Source: Undibacterium_A arcticum
GTDB taxonomy: Bacteria > Pseudomonadota > Gammaproteobacteria > Burkholderiales > Burkholderiaceae_D
Length of the DNA stretch: 64,000 nt
Reading direction: 5' to 3' (one strand)
Assembly: GCF_042660705.1 (NCBI RefSeq)
Contig: NZ_JBHSUQ010000001.1
Position numbers and translations under genes: made by a program. This document shows, piece by piece, positions 8,709 to 18,043 of the stretch (position 1 is its first letter; every line of letters begins with the position of its first letter). A model generated the notes under the pieces. The model was given only the letters and a program-made list of their open reading frames with translations, ran no database searches and had not been told where the DNA came from.

Positions 8709-9585
8709 TCATTTCAGTTTCCTGTCGCCTATGTCTTTGCCTGTTGCGGCATGATGCTCAACCACTGCATTGATTTCCGCGCCAAACAGCAAGACGAGGG
8801 AAGATATAAAGAAGTACAAAAGCAGCACGATGATAGTTCCCACACTCCCGTACAGCACGTTATAGTCCACCACGGTCCGCACATAGTAGTTAAAGGCGAG
8901 CGAGGTCGCAATCCACACTACGACCGCCAGGAATGCGCCAGGGCTAACGAAACGGAAACGCTGTTCGACGTCAGGTGCGAGGCCATAAACAGCGGCCACG
9001 GTCAATGTGAGCAGCACCACGACGGCCGGCCAGCGCAGCCACCAGGCCCACAAGGTAGCAAAGGTTTGTGATATGCCGACTTGGCGCGCAACCTCCTGCA
9101 TCGCGTGTGGGGAGCCTAGCACCAGCGTGATGGCAATGGCCAGCAAGACGCCGATACCCAGGGTGTACAGCAGAGAAAGTGAATAACGTTTCCACATTGG
9201 GCGGCTTTCTTTAACGCCATACACTACGTTCAAGGCGTTTATGACGGCGCGCATGCCGGACGATGCGGCCCAAAGTGCAACAATTGCTCCAACAGATAGA
9301 ATTCCCATTCGCCGTTGCTGTAGCTGGTCGAATATTTGGTTAATCTGATGCATCGTCTGCTGCAGAAAGAAGGCCTGGGCTTGCTGCCGCAGCCAATCAA
9401 AGAAATTTGGCAAGTGAAGAAAACCAAGCAGTGCTATAAAAAAAGATGATGAACGGGAACAGCGAAAAACTAACATGGTATGTGACCGCCGCCGCATAGG
9501 TTGCCATGTCGTGCTCGCGAAACCGCAGGACAGAATATTTTATAAGCCGGACCGGACTAAGCCCTCGAAGGCCGGGAATCCGCAT
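8709..9585 (-). pseudogene. YihY/BrkB-family inner-membrane protein, single frameshift
   Basis: The protein belongs to the YihY (formerly RNase BN/BrkB) family of polytopic membrane proteins of uncertain function. The N-terminal frame (9585 to about 9440) encodes MATYAAAVTYHVSFSLFPFI; the rest includes GAIVALWAASSGMRAVINAL and the C-terminal YGSVGTIIVLLLYFFISS. The frame changes in a T7 run on the coding strand (7 A on the plus strand, about 9437-9443); six T would give one frame of 291 residues. A second, intact YihY paralogue lies at 45142-46074. Confidence 0.85.
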
Positions 9586-9627
9586 TGGAAATCCCCTGAA
9601 ATAAGCATCGACAAAACCGCATAGCAA

Positions 9628-9922
9628 ACAACTACAACAGGAACGATAGCAATCGCATATGGCCGCTATGTCGATGGCGTCCCGCCACCGACGTTCTCAC
9701 AGGCTGGGCCAACAAGAAGGGTTGGACGCTTGTTCGCGAGCACGACCTGTCCTGCTCAGCGCAAAGCCTGGAAATATCACCAGTGAGCGGCTCGACGAGG
9801 CGATATATCGCAAGGATTCATCACGAAGGTGAGAGAAATCCCGCGCTATTGAGCGCCGATATCGATGCCGCTTGAGGCTCTCCTTGTCAATTGTAAATGA
9901 GATGGACTCCACCCTCCCGACG
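9628..9922. other. Short stretch without recognisable gene
   Basis: Nothing convincing is seen between the yihY start and the dinB remnant. The missing first 80 or so residues of dinB would be expected here but cannot be read in any frame. Confidence 0.4.
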
Positions 9923-10813
9923 AACGACGGCATCCAACGGACTTCGAATCCTACCGGCATTACTCGAGACTGTTTAAAGCCGCAGTGGCCCGCATTGCAC
10001 CCAGGATTGAAGACCGTGGCATTGACGGAATATACATCGATTTGAGCGAACTTCCTGGCGATACGATGGTTCTGGCCCAAAGTATCAAACAAGCAGTGCG
10101 ATGCCACTGGACTTTCTTGCTCCATCGGTGTGACACCAAACAAATTATTATCAATTTGTTCGGACTTGGAAAAGCCGAACGGCCTGACTATTCTTGGTCT
10201 ATCAGATATCCCGAGTCGAATCTGGCCATTGCCGGTCCGAAAAGTTAATGGTATCGGTCCTAAAATGACTGAAAATCTTGCGACACTTGGCATAACTACG
10301 ATCGGTGAGCTGGCACAAGCAGAACTCCCGATTCTGCAGGCGCATTTTGGTCGTAGCTCAGCCTGCTGGCTGAATGAGATTTCTCATGGAATCGATGAGC
10401 GTGCTGTGATCACGAGTTCAGAACCTAAATCGATAAGCCGAGAAACAACCTTTGAGCGCGATCTTCATGCGCGTCACGACCGGGTCACCCTGTCAGTAAT
10501 ATTCACGGATCTATGTGCTCGTTTAGCAGAAGATCTTAAGCGCAAGGGGTACCTAAGTCGCACGATCGGCATTAAGCTACGATACGAAGATTTCCGTACA
10601 GCTACCCGCGACCTTACTCTGCCGGTGTCTACTGACGACGCCAATACCATTCGCCGCGCGGCCAGGGAATGCCTGCGACGCGTGCCGCTCGATCAGAAGT
10701 TGCGGTTGTTAGGGGTTCGAGCCGGCACACTAACTTTAAGAAGTGCTCAGAATGATGCCGGATTTCCGTGCCAAGGCGAGTTGCCGCTTACGTTGCCGCA
10801 ATATTCAACATAA
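9923..10813 (+). pseudogene. dinB: DNA polymerase IV (DinB) remnant, N-terminus lost and frameshifted
   Basis: The readable part starts around TDFESYRHYSRLFKAAVARI, continues IDGIYIDLSELPGDTM, and after a frameshift near 10103 gives SICSDLEKPNGLTIL, then VRKVNGIGPKMTENLATLGI (helix-hairpin-helix thumb) and the little-finger domain to the end. The catalytic DMDAFYASVE segment at the N-terminus is missing, and one residue is lost in the LLSK-ICSD motif. It therefore cannot encode a working translesion polymerase. Confidence 0.82.
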
Positions 10814-11000
10814 ATGATTCGGTCTTTGGCAATGATGGCATACACTTTCTGGAAATTACGAATCATTGTTTCGTTTGCCACACTAATTTATAACGATATT
10901 TTAGTAATTTACATTTATATAGCGCTCATAAGAAGCCTACCTGGATAAGGATGCTGAGGTGGAGCTTCGACAGCGCAGCTACGCGGCTTGACAGATTCGA

Positions 11001-12075
11001 TCATGCGACTATTGGTTTCTCCCGCTGCGTCGTATGCCGAGACGCTTTTACACGAACAAACACAATTTTAAGCGTGGCCAGAACCGGCACGGACAAGAAA
11101 ATCCCGGCCACTCCGCCGAGTTCGTCGCCAGCTAGTAGTCCAATAATTACCAGAAGCGGTGAAACCTCGACACCTTCGCTCATCAGATAAGGACTAAGTA
11201 CGTAGTCTTGGAAAATACGATAGGAAAAGATGAATCCGGAGAGCCATAACAAATGCTCATAGCCGCTAAAAGACGACACCGTCAGAACCGTTCCGACGGC
11301 CACGAGCGGGCCGACAAAAGGAATGACTTCAAGCAGGCCGGCGACGCCCCCCAGCAAGAGGGCATAGGGAACGCCGAGTGCAGAAAACACAACACTGTAA
11401 GCTGTAAATGTAGCGATCGACAAAATCACGAGCGCGCGAACATATTTCGCCAGTAAAACGTCCAAATCTTCCGTAATGGCACCCCATAAAGAACCGCTGG
11501 TACGACCCAGTGATGAAAGAATGTCCGCCCTCAGAGTCGGCGCTTCTGAAATCAATAGGAAGCTCAATACCGGAATAAGAATTAAATAAATTAGGTTAGT
11601 AGCTGCGTGCATAACAGCCAACCCAAGACGTTGCGCAAAAGGTAACGCCTGGCCTGTCCCAGATTGGAGTTGTTCGGTAACGAACGCAAGGATTTATGCG
11701 TTGCGGCTCCAAAAAACTGGGGAGAGGGATACGCTGTGAAATATTGGTCGGATTTAACAAAATCGGTAGCTGTTGGCTAAGACGAACCGCTTCGTCTGTA
11801 ATTCTGTTTCCAAATAACGTGCCGACGACGCCGGCTACCAAAATTACAACAAGAAAGACCAGCGCAATCGATACCGTTCGTGGGAACCGGCGCGGTTTGT
11901 AGTATTCGACGAGCTCGACAAGTGGATATAAGAGATAACTAAAAAAAACGGCAAAAACGACGACCAGAAGAGTCGATCGGACTGAATATACAATGAACAG
12001 TGCAAGCACCGCCAGAAAAACAGTCCAGACTATCTTTGCGACACGTAGATCCACTCCAAGCATTTTGTTCTCCAC
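11001..12075 (-). pseudogene. AI-2E/PerM-family transporter, single frameshift
   Basis: AI-2E-type membrane proteins have about eight transmembrane segments. The N-terminal half has three strong hydrophobic segments (FLAVLALFIVYSV, LLVVVFAVFFSYLLYPL, VSIALVFLVVILVAGVVG). The C-terminal half includes the family region VPYALLLGGVAGLLEVIPF and the end GGVAGIFLSVPVLATLKIV. The halves are joined by a shift near 11697 (2 nt lost or 1 gained), after which EQLQSGTG and AQRLGLAVMHA read on. Without the shift the protein would be about 358 residues, normal for the family. Confidence 0.83.
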
Positions 12076-12510
12076 ATGTCGCTACGAAACCGCTGAATAA
12101 TTGACGTTTTTTTGCGCTACCACGCCTACGCTGTTATGGATGCGCTCAACGATCCAAATCTGATCTCGGGGGTGGGTGCCAGCCGTTTTATTGCGTTTTT
12201 AGAAGGTTTTGCTCACGTTTTGTCGCTCAGGACTGTTTCGCCCCGATTGAATATTGACCGTGCGATCGGTCGCTGCTTTTTGAATCAGCAGCTGTGGATA
12301 AGTGTACCAAATAGCTGGTTTTTGACGTTCTCCTTTTCCATCTTTCTCGCGTCGCCAAACACACGGACCATAGCAATATGTGCAATCCGATTGCCTGACT
12401 ATGATGGACTATAATCCACTATAAAAACATTGCATTTATATAACTATAATGAACTATGATGGACTATAATTTGTTACAATTAGTTTTTAGCCAACTAATT
12501 CAAACACCCA
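12076..12510. other. AT-rich intergenic region upstream of the AAA ATPase gene
   Basis: No gene is recognised here. The last 120 bp are strongly AT-rich and hold two triplets of a 10-bp direct repeat (12398-12472). There is no clear Shine-Dalgarno sequence before the ATPase start at 12511, so its translation signal is weak or the transcript is leaderless. Confidence 0.6.
12398..12472 (+). repeat. Two triplets of a 10-bp ACTATRATNN repeat (iteron-like)
   Basis: Units start at 12398, 12408 and 12418 and, after a 15-bp spacer, at 12443, 12453 and 12463. They read ACTATGATGG, ACTATAATCC, ACTATAAAAA, then ACTATAATGA, ACTATGATGG, ACTATAATTT. The 10-bp period keeps every copy on one face of the helix. 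The array ends 38 bp before the ATPase start codon. This layout fits a multimer-binding operator or an iteron array; the binding protein is unknown. Confidence 0.8.
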
Positions 12511-13686
12511 ATGAGTGTGCCCATTTTTCACCGCCGAGTCTTGGCTGAAAACATAGCCAGACGAACCCTCTCGCCAAAAGGCTTGTCTGGCATCTTCCTC
12601 TCAGCACCACGTCGAACGGGGAAGAGCACGCTCATCAACGAAGACATCATCCCTTTCCTGAAAAAGCAGGGCGCCGAGGTGATCTACGTAGATCTATGGA
12701 GTGACCGAAGCCGCGATCCGGGTGATCTGATCTCAGAAGCCGTGCGAGAACATTTGCAAAGGCGTGAAGGGGCCATTTTGCAATGGGCGCGCCGTGGAGG
12801 ACTCGATAAAGTGAATGTTGCCGGGATCCAGCTCGACATCGCCAAGGTTGGTATCGGTTCCGGCAAGACAATCGCCAAGGCACTTTCTGAGTTGTCAGAT
12901 GCAACGAAGGCGATGATCGTTCTCGTGATCGATGAAGCTCAGCACGCAATCACCACCGATGCAGGCTCCTCATCGCTATTTGCCCTCAAGGCGGCTAGGG
13001 ACCAGTTGAATGGATCGGCTCACCATGGGTTCCGCTTGATTGCGACTGGCTCGAACCGTGACAAGCTCAGTCTTCTGGTGGAAGGAAAGGACCAGGCATT
13101 CCTGAATGCGGTTCTGCTCGATCTGGAGCTTTTAGGTGACGATTATCTGGCATGGGAGCTGGGGCAGTGTGACGGAGACGTGAAGCCATCTCTAGGCGTT
13201 CTCAGTGCGGCATTTACTGCCTCCGGCCACAAACCAGAATCCCTTCGCAAGGCGCTTGATGACTTGGCGTTTCGTTTCGACGCCACCTCAGAGAATGTCG
13301 ATGCGATTTTTCAGTCGGTGTTCGACAAGATAATAGCCGACGCCAAGCAAGGATTCATGCGCCAAGTGAATGGGCTTCCCCCACTGCAGGCCGCTGTATT
13401 GACCGTGATGGCTATCACAGGCCCCGATTTCGCGCCATTCCGGCCGCATACAGTAGCCAAGTATGTGGAAGCATGCAAGAGGCTGACGAACACCTCAGTG
13501 AACATCGACGATTCCGCGATTCAGTACGCGCTTGAGGCGTTGCGTGCGAAGGCCCTTGTGTGGAATAGTTCGCGCGGGGTATATGCCATCGAGGACTCGC
13601 AGCACGTCACATGGCTGAAAGAGGATTTCGCGGAAGACGCAGCGCCCCAAGAAACGCAGCACGATGCGCCGCCACCACGGATGTAA
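12511..13686 (+). CDS. AAA-type ATPase with probable C-terminal winged helix
   Basis: A complete 391-residue P-loop ATPase. Walker A is SAPRRTGKST (31-40) and Walker B IVLVIDEAQ (136-144); RLIATGSNRDKL (about 177-188) could be a sensor segment. A second P-loop-like GIGSGKT occurs at 114-120 and may be fortuitous. The C-terminal 80 residues alternate helices with a possible wing (ALVWNSSRGVYAIED), as in ORC/Cdc6-like or archaeal-type ATPases fused to winged helices. It is followed by a small helix-turn-helix gene and preceded by a decamer repeat array. I do not recognise a named function; replication, partition, transposition-helper and defence roles are all possible. Confidence 0.75.
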   Translation: MSVPIFHRRVLAENIARRTLSPKGLSGIFLSAPRRTGKSTLINEDIIPFLKKQGAEVIYVDLWSDRSRDPGDLISEAVREHLQRREGAILQWARRGGLDKVNVAGIQLDIAKVGIGSGKTIAKALSELSDATKAMIVLVIDEAQHAITTDAGSSSLFALKAARDQLNGSAHHGFRLIATGSNRDKLSLLVEGKDQAFLNAVLLDLELLGDDYLAWELGQCDGDVKPSLGVLSAAFTASGHKPESLRKALDDLAFRFDATSENVDAIFQSVFDKIIADAKQGFMRQVNGLPPLQAAVLTVMAITGPDFAPFRPHTVAKYVEACKRLTNTSVNIDDSAIQYALEALRAKALVWNSSRGVYAIEDSQHVTWLKEDFAEDAAPQETQHDAPPPRM

Positions 13687-13747
13687 CGGACTAGCAGACT
13701 CAGAAAATTATATGAACGAAGTTAAGAAGTCTGGTGAAGAGATGGAG

Positions 13748-13771
13748 TGCGTCATTGAATGCGTCATTGAA
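13748..13771 (+). repeat. Perfect tandem 12-bp repeat before the HTH gene
   Basis: TGCGTCATTGAA occurs twice with no spacer, 20 bp upstream of the HTH start codon and 61 bp after the ATPase stop. A partial third copy (GTGGAATGC) may follow. The position suits an operator for the small HTH protein. Confidence 0.7.
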
Positions 13772-13791
13772 ATAGTGGAATGCACACATCC

Positions 13792-14110
13792 ATGACGACT
13801 GACCCATCACTCACAGAGCAATGCGCATACGATCCAAACAAACTCCTGGACACGTTGATCAAGGATTTTGGCCTGAAAAATGATGCTGCGCTGTCACGAG
13901 CACTTGAAATCTCCCCGGCTGTTATCAGCAAGATTCGACATAAACGTCTGCCAGTGGGGGGGATCCCTGCTGATACGGATGCACGAAGTAACCGCGTTGA
14001 GCATTCGCGAGCTGCGTGACCTGATGGGCGACCGCCGAGCCAAGTTCAGATTCAGTCCCGAGCAATTCAAGCCAAAAGATGCTCGTGCGAAGCGCGATCC
14101 TGATGAGTGA
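13792..14110 (+). pseudogene. Small helix-turn-helix protein, frameshift at a G7 run
   Basis: The protein starts MTTDPSLTEQC and has a Cro/HigA-like helix-turn-helix (KNDAALSRALEISPAVISKI) followed by KRLPVGG. The frame breaks in the G7 run at 13956-13962. With six G it reads on as SLLIRMHEV, then SIRELRDLMGDRRAKFRF, giving 105 residues. An in-frame ATG 12 bp upstream (13780) is an alternative start. Similar small HTH proteins are common as accessory genes in Burkholderiales. With the ATPase it forms a two-gene module. Confidence 0.75.
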
Positions 14111-14182
14111 CTGACTAACAAAGATGGGCGCGGCACATACGGCTACGATTCGCTGCCGCGATGTAATGCCAAATCGTCGCGC

Positions 14183-14512
14183 CTATTTCTTCGTTTCCTC
14201 CTTCCCGACTTGGGAATGGTCGTTGGCTTGGCCGGGCAGCGGCATGGAGGTCGCTTCCTGGTCCTTGTTCAAGTTGCTGGGGCTGGATTGACCGGGGCCG
14301 CTAGTCGCGCCGCTGGCCGTGCTGGCCGACGTGTTCGGCGGGATGGCCGCGTCGGATGGCGGCAGGGCGCTCGGCGGCGCCGCAACCGAATTCGGGTTGC
14401 GGGCCGTACCCGCGTCCGCCGGCGTGATGGTCGCTGCGGTATCGGCTTTTTTGCAACCGAAAAGGCATACTGAAAGCAGACAGAGTGCAATTGCACCGCG
14501 ACATCTATTCAT
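14183..14512 (-). CDS. Small putative lipoprotein, Ala/Pro/Ser-rich
   Basis: A 109-residue protein with a lipoprotein signal: positively charged start MNRCRG, hydrophobic ALCLLSVCLF and lipobox LFGC, with Cys about residue 20. The rest is low-complexity and rich in Ala, Pro, Ser and Thr, with no domain recognised. It is probably anchored to the outer membrane. The gene stands alone and its function is unknown. Confidence 0.7.
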   Translation of the reverse strand: MNRCRGAIALCLLSVCLFGCKKADTAATITPADAGTARNPNSVAAPPSALPPSDAAIPPNTSASTASGATSGPGQSSPSNLNKDQEATSMPLPGQANDHSQVGKEETKK

Positions 14513-14983
14513 GGTGTTTCCTCCAATTGAAGCGCGTATTCATTCTATCTGCCGGCAACAGGAAAGCAATCGGCAAGTTATGCCGCTCTGCGCTAAACCA
14601 AGCTATTCGCCCGGAAATCGCCCGGCGCTGCTGAATTATTTATTATCGGTGCTGTTGTCGATAGCTATCGGTGGTGTCCGAATTGCTTCACCATAATTTG
14701 GCCAGTGGCAATACGATGCCGGTGAATATCGGACACTGGCGACGCCTTGCTCCGTCTTTGAGAAAGCCGAAGTCGATGGCCAGGTGCTTGCTCGGGCTAT
14801 AAACCATTGCAGCGAGGATTTGCGTGGTCTCTGGTGCGCCGCGGCGATAAGCTGTACATCGGATTGCTCGATGAGCGTATGCCGCAGCATTAAACTATCC
14901 GAACCACCGCTGCCAACGTAGAACTTGGCGACCTTCACGCCACAAACGCACTACGTTTACTGGCATGGCAGCATGCGATCTGC
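14513..14983. other. Stretch without recognisable gene
   Basis: Open frames here (for example minus strand 14938-14636) show abrupt changes of character and match no family I know. It may hold an old transposon or gene scrap, but I cannot support a call. Confidence 0.4.
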
Positions 14984-15229
14984 CTAACCGCGAGCGAGGA
15001 TCATCGCAATATGTTTCTGGGCAAACTCTACTGCCGTTTGTTTATTCTGGGCCACATTATCGAACTCCACTTCTAGGCCCGGGTGGCCGATGCCGACGGC
15101 ATAACCGGCCGGCTTGTCACAACGGTAGATAAAACCATAACATTTGCCGTCGTAGTACACCACCCAATCTTCCCGCATTGGAGGGCGCCCTCGGGTCGCA
15201 TCTCTTAACTCAATTTCTGGTGTTGCCAT
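14984..15229 (-). CDS. Hypothetical protein, 81 residues
   Basis: The frame begins MATPEIELRDATRG and contains DWVVYYDGKCYGFIYRCDKP and HPGLEVEFDN. GGAAG lies about 6 bp upstream of the ATG and the composition is that of a real small soluble protein. No family is recognised. The next feature upstream is the inverted repeat of IS30 copy 1, about 80 bp away. Confidence 0.6.
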   Translation of the reverse strand: MATPEIELRDATRGRPPMREDWVVYYDGKCYGFIYRCDKPAGYAVGIGHPGLEVEFDNVAQNKQTAVEFAQKHIAMILARG

Positions 15230-15311
15230 TCAATCTTCCAATATAACTGAAGCCAGGGCGGTAAGGCATGCTTGAGGATTCACATTTTAAGGCTACGCTG
15301 ATTAAGTCCAC

Positions 15312-16411
15312 CGCGGATTCAGACACGAAGTGCAACTTTGATTATTCGGTTGAAGGGCCAGATACGGTAGCATTCGCGCCTTTTGACCAGCCAGTCGAAA
15401 GTTGCCGAATATGCGCTACACCCACCTGACCCGAGACGAACGATACCAAATTCACGAGCTGCGAGTAGAAAAAAATACGGCCAGCGAGATAGCAAAAAAG
15501 CTGGGCCGCAACAAATCGACCATCAGTCGGGAACTCAAACGAAATGCCGGCAAGTATCGCTGGAAGCCAACCCAAGCCCATGGCTTGGCACAGGAGCGTC
15601 AGAAGAATTGCCGCAATGCCCGCCGCATCACAGACGCCCACTGGGCAGCAGTTACCGCCTATATCCGCCTCGATCTGTCGCCGGAACAGGCAATTCACCG
15701 CCTGAAGTTAGAGAACAAGAGCGTCGCCATCAGTCACGAAACCGTCTACCGGCACATCTATGCCAACCAACGAGGCAGTGGCGATCTGGTCAAGCATTTG
15801 CGTGGCCAGAAGATCTATCGCAAGCGTTATGGCAGCGGCCAACAACGGCGCGGCATGATTAAGAACCGCGTCAGTATTGACGAACGCCCCAACATCGTCG
15901 ACCAGAAAACGCGCCTCGGTGACTGGGAGGGCGATACGGTGATCGGCAAAGGCCAGCAAGGCGTACTGGTCACTCTGGTGGAGCGGCGCTCACGCTATAC
16001 CCTGGCACAGCGGTTGGACAGCAAGCATGCCGATGGGGTCAGTTCTGCCATTAACAGGCTGCTGACGCCGCATAAGGACAAGTGTCACACCATCACGTTC
16101 GACAATGGCCGCGAGTTTGCCGGCCATGAAGCCATTGCCGCTCATCTGCAAGCTGCAGTGTACTTCGCGCATCCCTATCATTCCTGGGAGCGCGGGGTCA
16201 ACGAGAACACCAACGGCTTGATACGGCAATACCATCCGAAGAACACCAATCTGAAACAGGTGAGCCAGGAACAGGTCCAGCTGACGTTGCACAAACTGAA
16301 CCACCGGCCAAGGAAATGTCTCGGTTACCAGACGCCACATGAGGTATTCTTTGGCCTCCAGATACTCCCACTAAATTCCATCGTCAGTTGCACTTCATAG
16401 TTGAATCCGCG
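15312..16411 (+). mobile_element. IS30-family insertion sequence, copy 1 (1100 bp)
   Basis: Ends are imperfect 25-bp inverted repeats beginning CGCGGATTCA and containing GAAGTGCAAC. They are flanked by the direct repeat CAC (15309-15311 and 16412-16414), the 3-bp duplication expected of IS30-type elements. The same element occurs inverted at 38182-39280 with only a handful of base differences. It carries one intact transposase gene. Confidence 0.93.
15411..16400 (+). CDS. IS30-family transposase, intact
   Basis: A 329-residue IS30 transposase starting MRYTHLTRDERYQIHEL. It has an N-terminal helix-turn-helix (ASEIAKKLGRNKSTISREL) and DDE blocks: LGDWEGDTVIGK with the first Asp, TITFDNGREFAGH with the second, and HSWERGVNENTNGLIRQY with the Glu. 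A TTG three codons upstream is an alternative start. This copy can supply transposase in trans to the frameshifted copy at 38 kb. Confidence 0.93.
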   Translation: MRYTHLTRDERYQIHELRVEKNTASEIAKKLGRNKSTISRELKRNAGKYRWKPTQAHGLAQERQKNCRNARRITDAHWAAVTAYIRLDLSPEQAIHRLKLENKSVAISHETVYRHIYANQRGSGDLVKHLRGQKIYRKRYGSGQQRRGMIKNRVSIDERPNIVDQKTRLGDWEGDTVIGKGQQGVLVTLVERRSRYTLAQRLDSKHADGVSSAINRLLTPHKDKCHTITFDNGREFAGHEAIAAHLQAAVYFAHPYHSWERGVNENTNGLIRQYHPKNTNLKQVSQEQVQLTLHKLNHRPRKCLGYQTPHEVFFGLQILPLNSIVSCTS

Positions 16412-16515
16412 CACCAATATCGCAGGTAATGCGTTAAGGGCGACATAGAAAACAAATACGGCAGACGACAATGAAACAGCAAACCCTGGCGATGGCGGCG
16501 GCTCGTGCCGCATAC

Positions 16516-16538
16516 AACGCCGTTTGCTTACCGCTTAC
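16516..16538. repeat. Solitary IS66-type terminal repeat
   Basis: AACGCCGTTTGCTTACCGC and the next four bases (TTAC) match, with one difference, the terminal repeats at 20862-20887 and 22011-22034, which end IS66-type DNA. No IS66 gene adjoins it on this side, so it is a footprint of a deleted copy. Confidence 0.65.
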
Positions 16539-16541
16539 GTG

Positions 16542-17181
16542 TCAGCGATTAAAAAGAAAAGAAGGGTCGCACTTGCCAATGGGCGATTGAGGTGCGCGGA
16601 CCAAGGGCGACTTGAACCCCCGCCGGTACCCGACAACGCCATGGCGGCGAGCATCCGCGTGGCGAACTCAAACGTGAGCTGATCGCCTGCCTGCGCCATC
16701 ACAATCAGGTGCACAAACCACGCAGTCGTGGCACCGATCGCCGTGGCAAGATCGCCGATATGCAAAGCATCCATATCCGGCCCCCTGAGATCGAGGATCG
16801 TCTCATCCCCGGTCACTGGGAGGGCGACCGGTCAAGGGCGAAGGCAACCGCTCATCGGTCGGCACGCTGGTCGAACGCACGCCCCGCTTCGTGGTGCTGT
16901 CCAAGATGGATACTGCGACCACCAAATCGGTCAATCGCGAACCAGCCGCGCTGCGCAAATCGATGATCTACGCCCATGGCCGCGAAATGCACCGCCATAA
17001 AACACTCACCGCGCGCACCGGGGTGCAGATCTACTTTGCCGACCCGCACAGCCCCTGGCAGCGCGGTTCTAACGAAACACCAATGGCTTGCTGCGCCAAT
17101 ATATGGCGAGGGCTCAGACCTGTTCGTTTACTCCCAGGACGAATTGGATGCTTCTCGCGTATTGCTCTTTTGAAATTCTAA
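16542..17181 (+). pseudogene. Degenerate transposase of a second IS30-family lineage
   Basis: Fragments in more than one frame read PRSRGTDRRGKIADMQSIHI, PEIEDRLIPGHWEGD, then GTLVERT, KMDTATTKSVN, HGREMHRHKTL and QIYFADPHSPWQRGSNE. These follow the order of an IS30 DDE transposase, but the lineage differs from the intact IS30 here. The N-terminal domain is gone and at least two frameshifts are present (for example after HWEGD). The final frame stops at 17181. Confidence 0.75.
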
Positions 17182-17250
17182 AATGTGAACGAGCGGACAC
17201 CGCCGAAGTCTAATTAATAAGAAATTTCTCAACCTGAATAGGAGCTGGCA

Positions 17251-17424
17251 ATGAACAAAGATCAAGTCAAAGGCGCCGTCAAAGATGCGGCCGGTAAGGT
17301 GCAACAAAAAGTTGGCGAGGTCGCCGGTAGCAAAGAGCAGCAAGCCAAGGGCCTAGAGAAGCAGGTCGAGGGGCAAGCACAGAAAACGGTCGGTGACGTC
17401 AAACATGCAATCAAGAAACCATAA
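17251..17424 (+). CDS. CsbD-family stress protein
   Basis: A complete 57-residue protein, MNKDQVKGAVKDAAGKVQQK and onward, with the repeated VKGAVKDAAGKVQ, VGEVAGSKEQQAKG and VEGQAQKTVGDV pattern of CsbD/YjbJ proteins. These small, hydrophilic, highly expressed general-stress proteins have no known biochemical activity. AGGAG lies 6 bp before the ATG, and a rho-independent terminator follows 26 bp after the stop, so this is a single-gene unit. Confidence 0.88.
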   Translation: MNKDQVKGAVKDAAGKVQQKVGEVAGSKEQQAKGLEKQVEGQAQKTVGDVKHAIKKP

Positions 17425-17450
17425 GCACGGCAGAGATTATAGAGAAATAG

Positions 17451-17478
17451 ACGGCGGGTACCCCTGCCGTTTTTTTGT
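17451..17478 (+). terminator. Rho-independent terminator after csbD
   Basis: ACGGCGGG and CCTGCCGT form a hairpin around TACC and are followed directly by seven T. Confidence 0.85.
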
Positions 17479-17630
17479 GTCCGATAGAAACCGGCAGTAT
17501 CTTAAAAATGCCAACTATTAGTTTCAAGCATCCACGGCGGCCATGGAGACATAAGAACGAATAACCATGAAAAATCTCGCGACCAAATTAAAGTTGGGCG
17601 CCTTAGGTAAGTTGAGGAAGGTAACCGCAG

Positions 17631-18043
17631 ATGACAAAAATGGACATGATCTGGATCGCAGTTGCGAGCATGCTTCACCCTGAAACCAGCACCTCCAAGC
17701 TGTCAGTCGCGGTCAAATCGAAGCACAGGTGGCGAAGCTCTTCGGTCCATCGATCACGCCGATCACGCCAGTCATGATCGAAAGGCATTTGGTCAGCTCG
17801 GAAGACCGGCAAGCGGACAAGGCAAATCCCCATCGCGGAGGCAGTCGAAACCGGTATCTGTTCAAGACTGTCGATGGAAACGCGGCGTCGCGCGATGGGA
17901 GATTTCGCCCGTACAAACAGGTCGATGCCAAGCATGATGGAGAGGATAAATCTGGACCTGCACATCCCGATCCCGTGGCCATTGACGGTGCCTATCGCTA
18001 CCTTATAGGGTGTTACAAAGACCAGTATGTCGCGTCCGTGTAG
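17631..18043 (+). pseudogene. Hypothetical protein with frameshift
   Basis: The gene starts MTKMDMIWIAVASMLHPETS with AGGAAGG upstream. Near 17700 the frame changes and continues as VSRGQIEAQVAKLF, SITPVMIERHLVSSEDRQ and GAYRYLIGCYKDQYV to a stop at 18043. The two frames look like one conserved hypothetical protein of about 137 residues. No function is known. Confidence 0.55.

Noticed and set aside
12398..12472. CRISPR array reading of the decamer repeats
   Set aside because: Repeats are 10 bp with no unique spacers of CRISPR length, and no cas genes are present.
12840..12870. Second P-loop GIGSGKT in the ATPase as a tandem ATPase domain
   Set aside because: It lies only 80 residues after the first Walker A and lacks its own Walker B; it is probably fortuitous.
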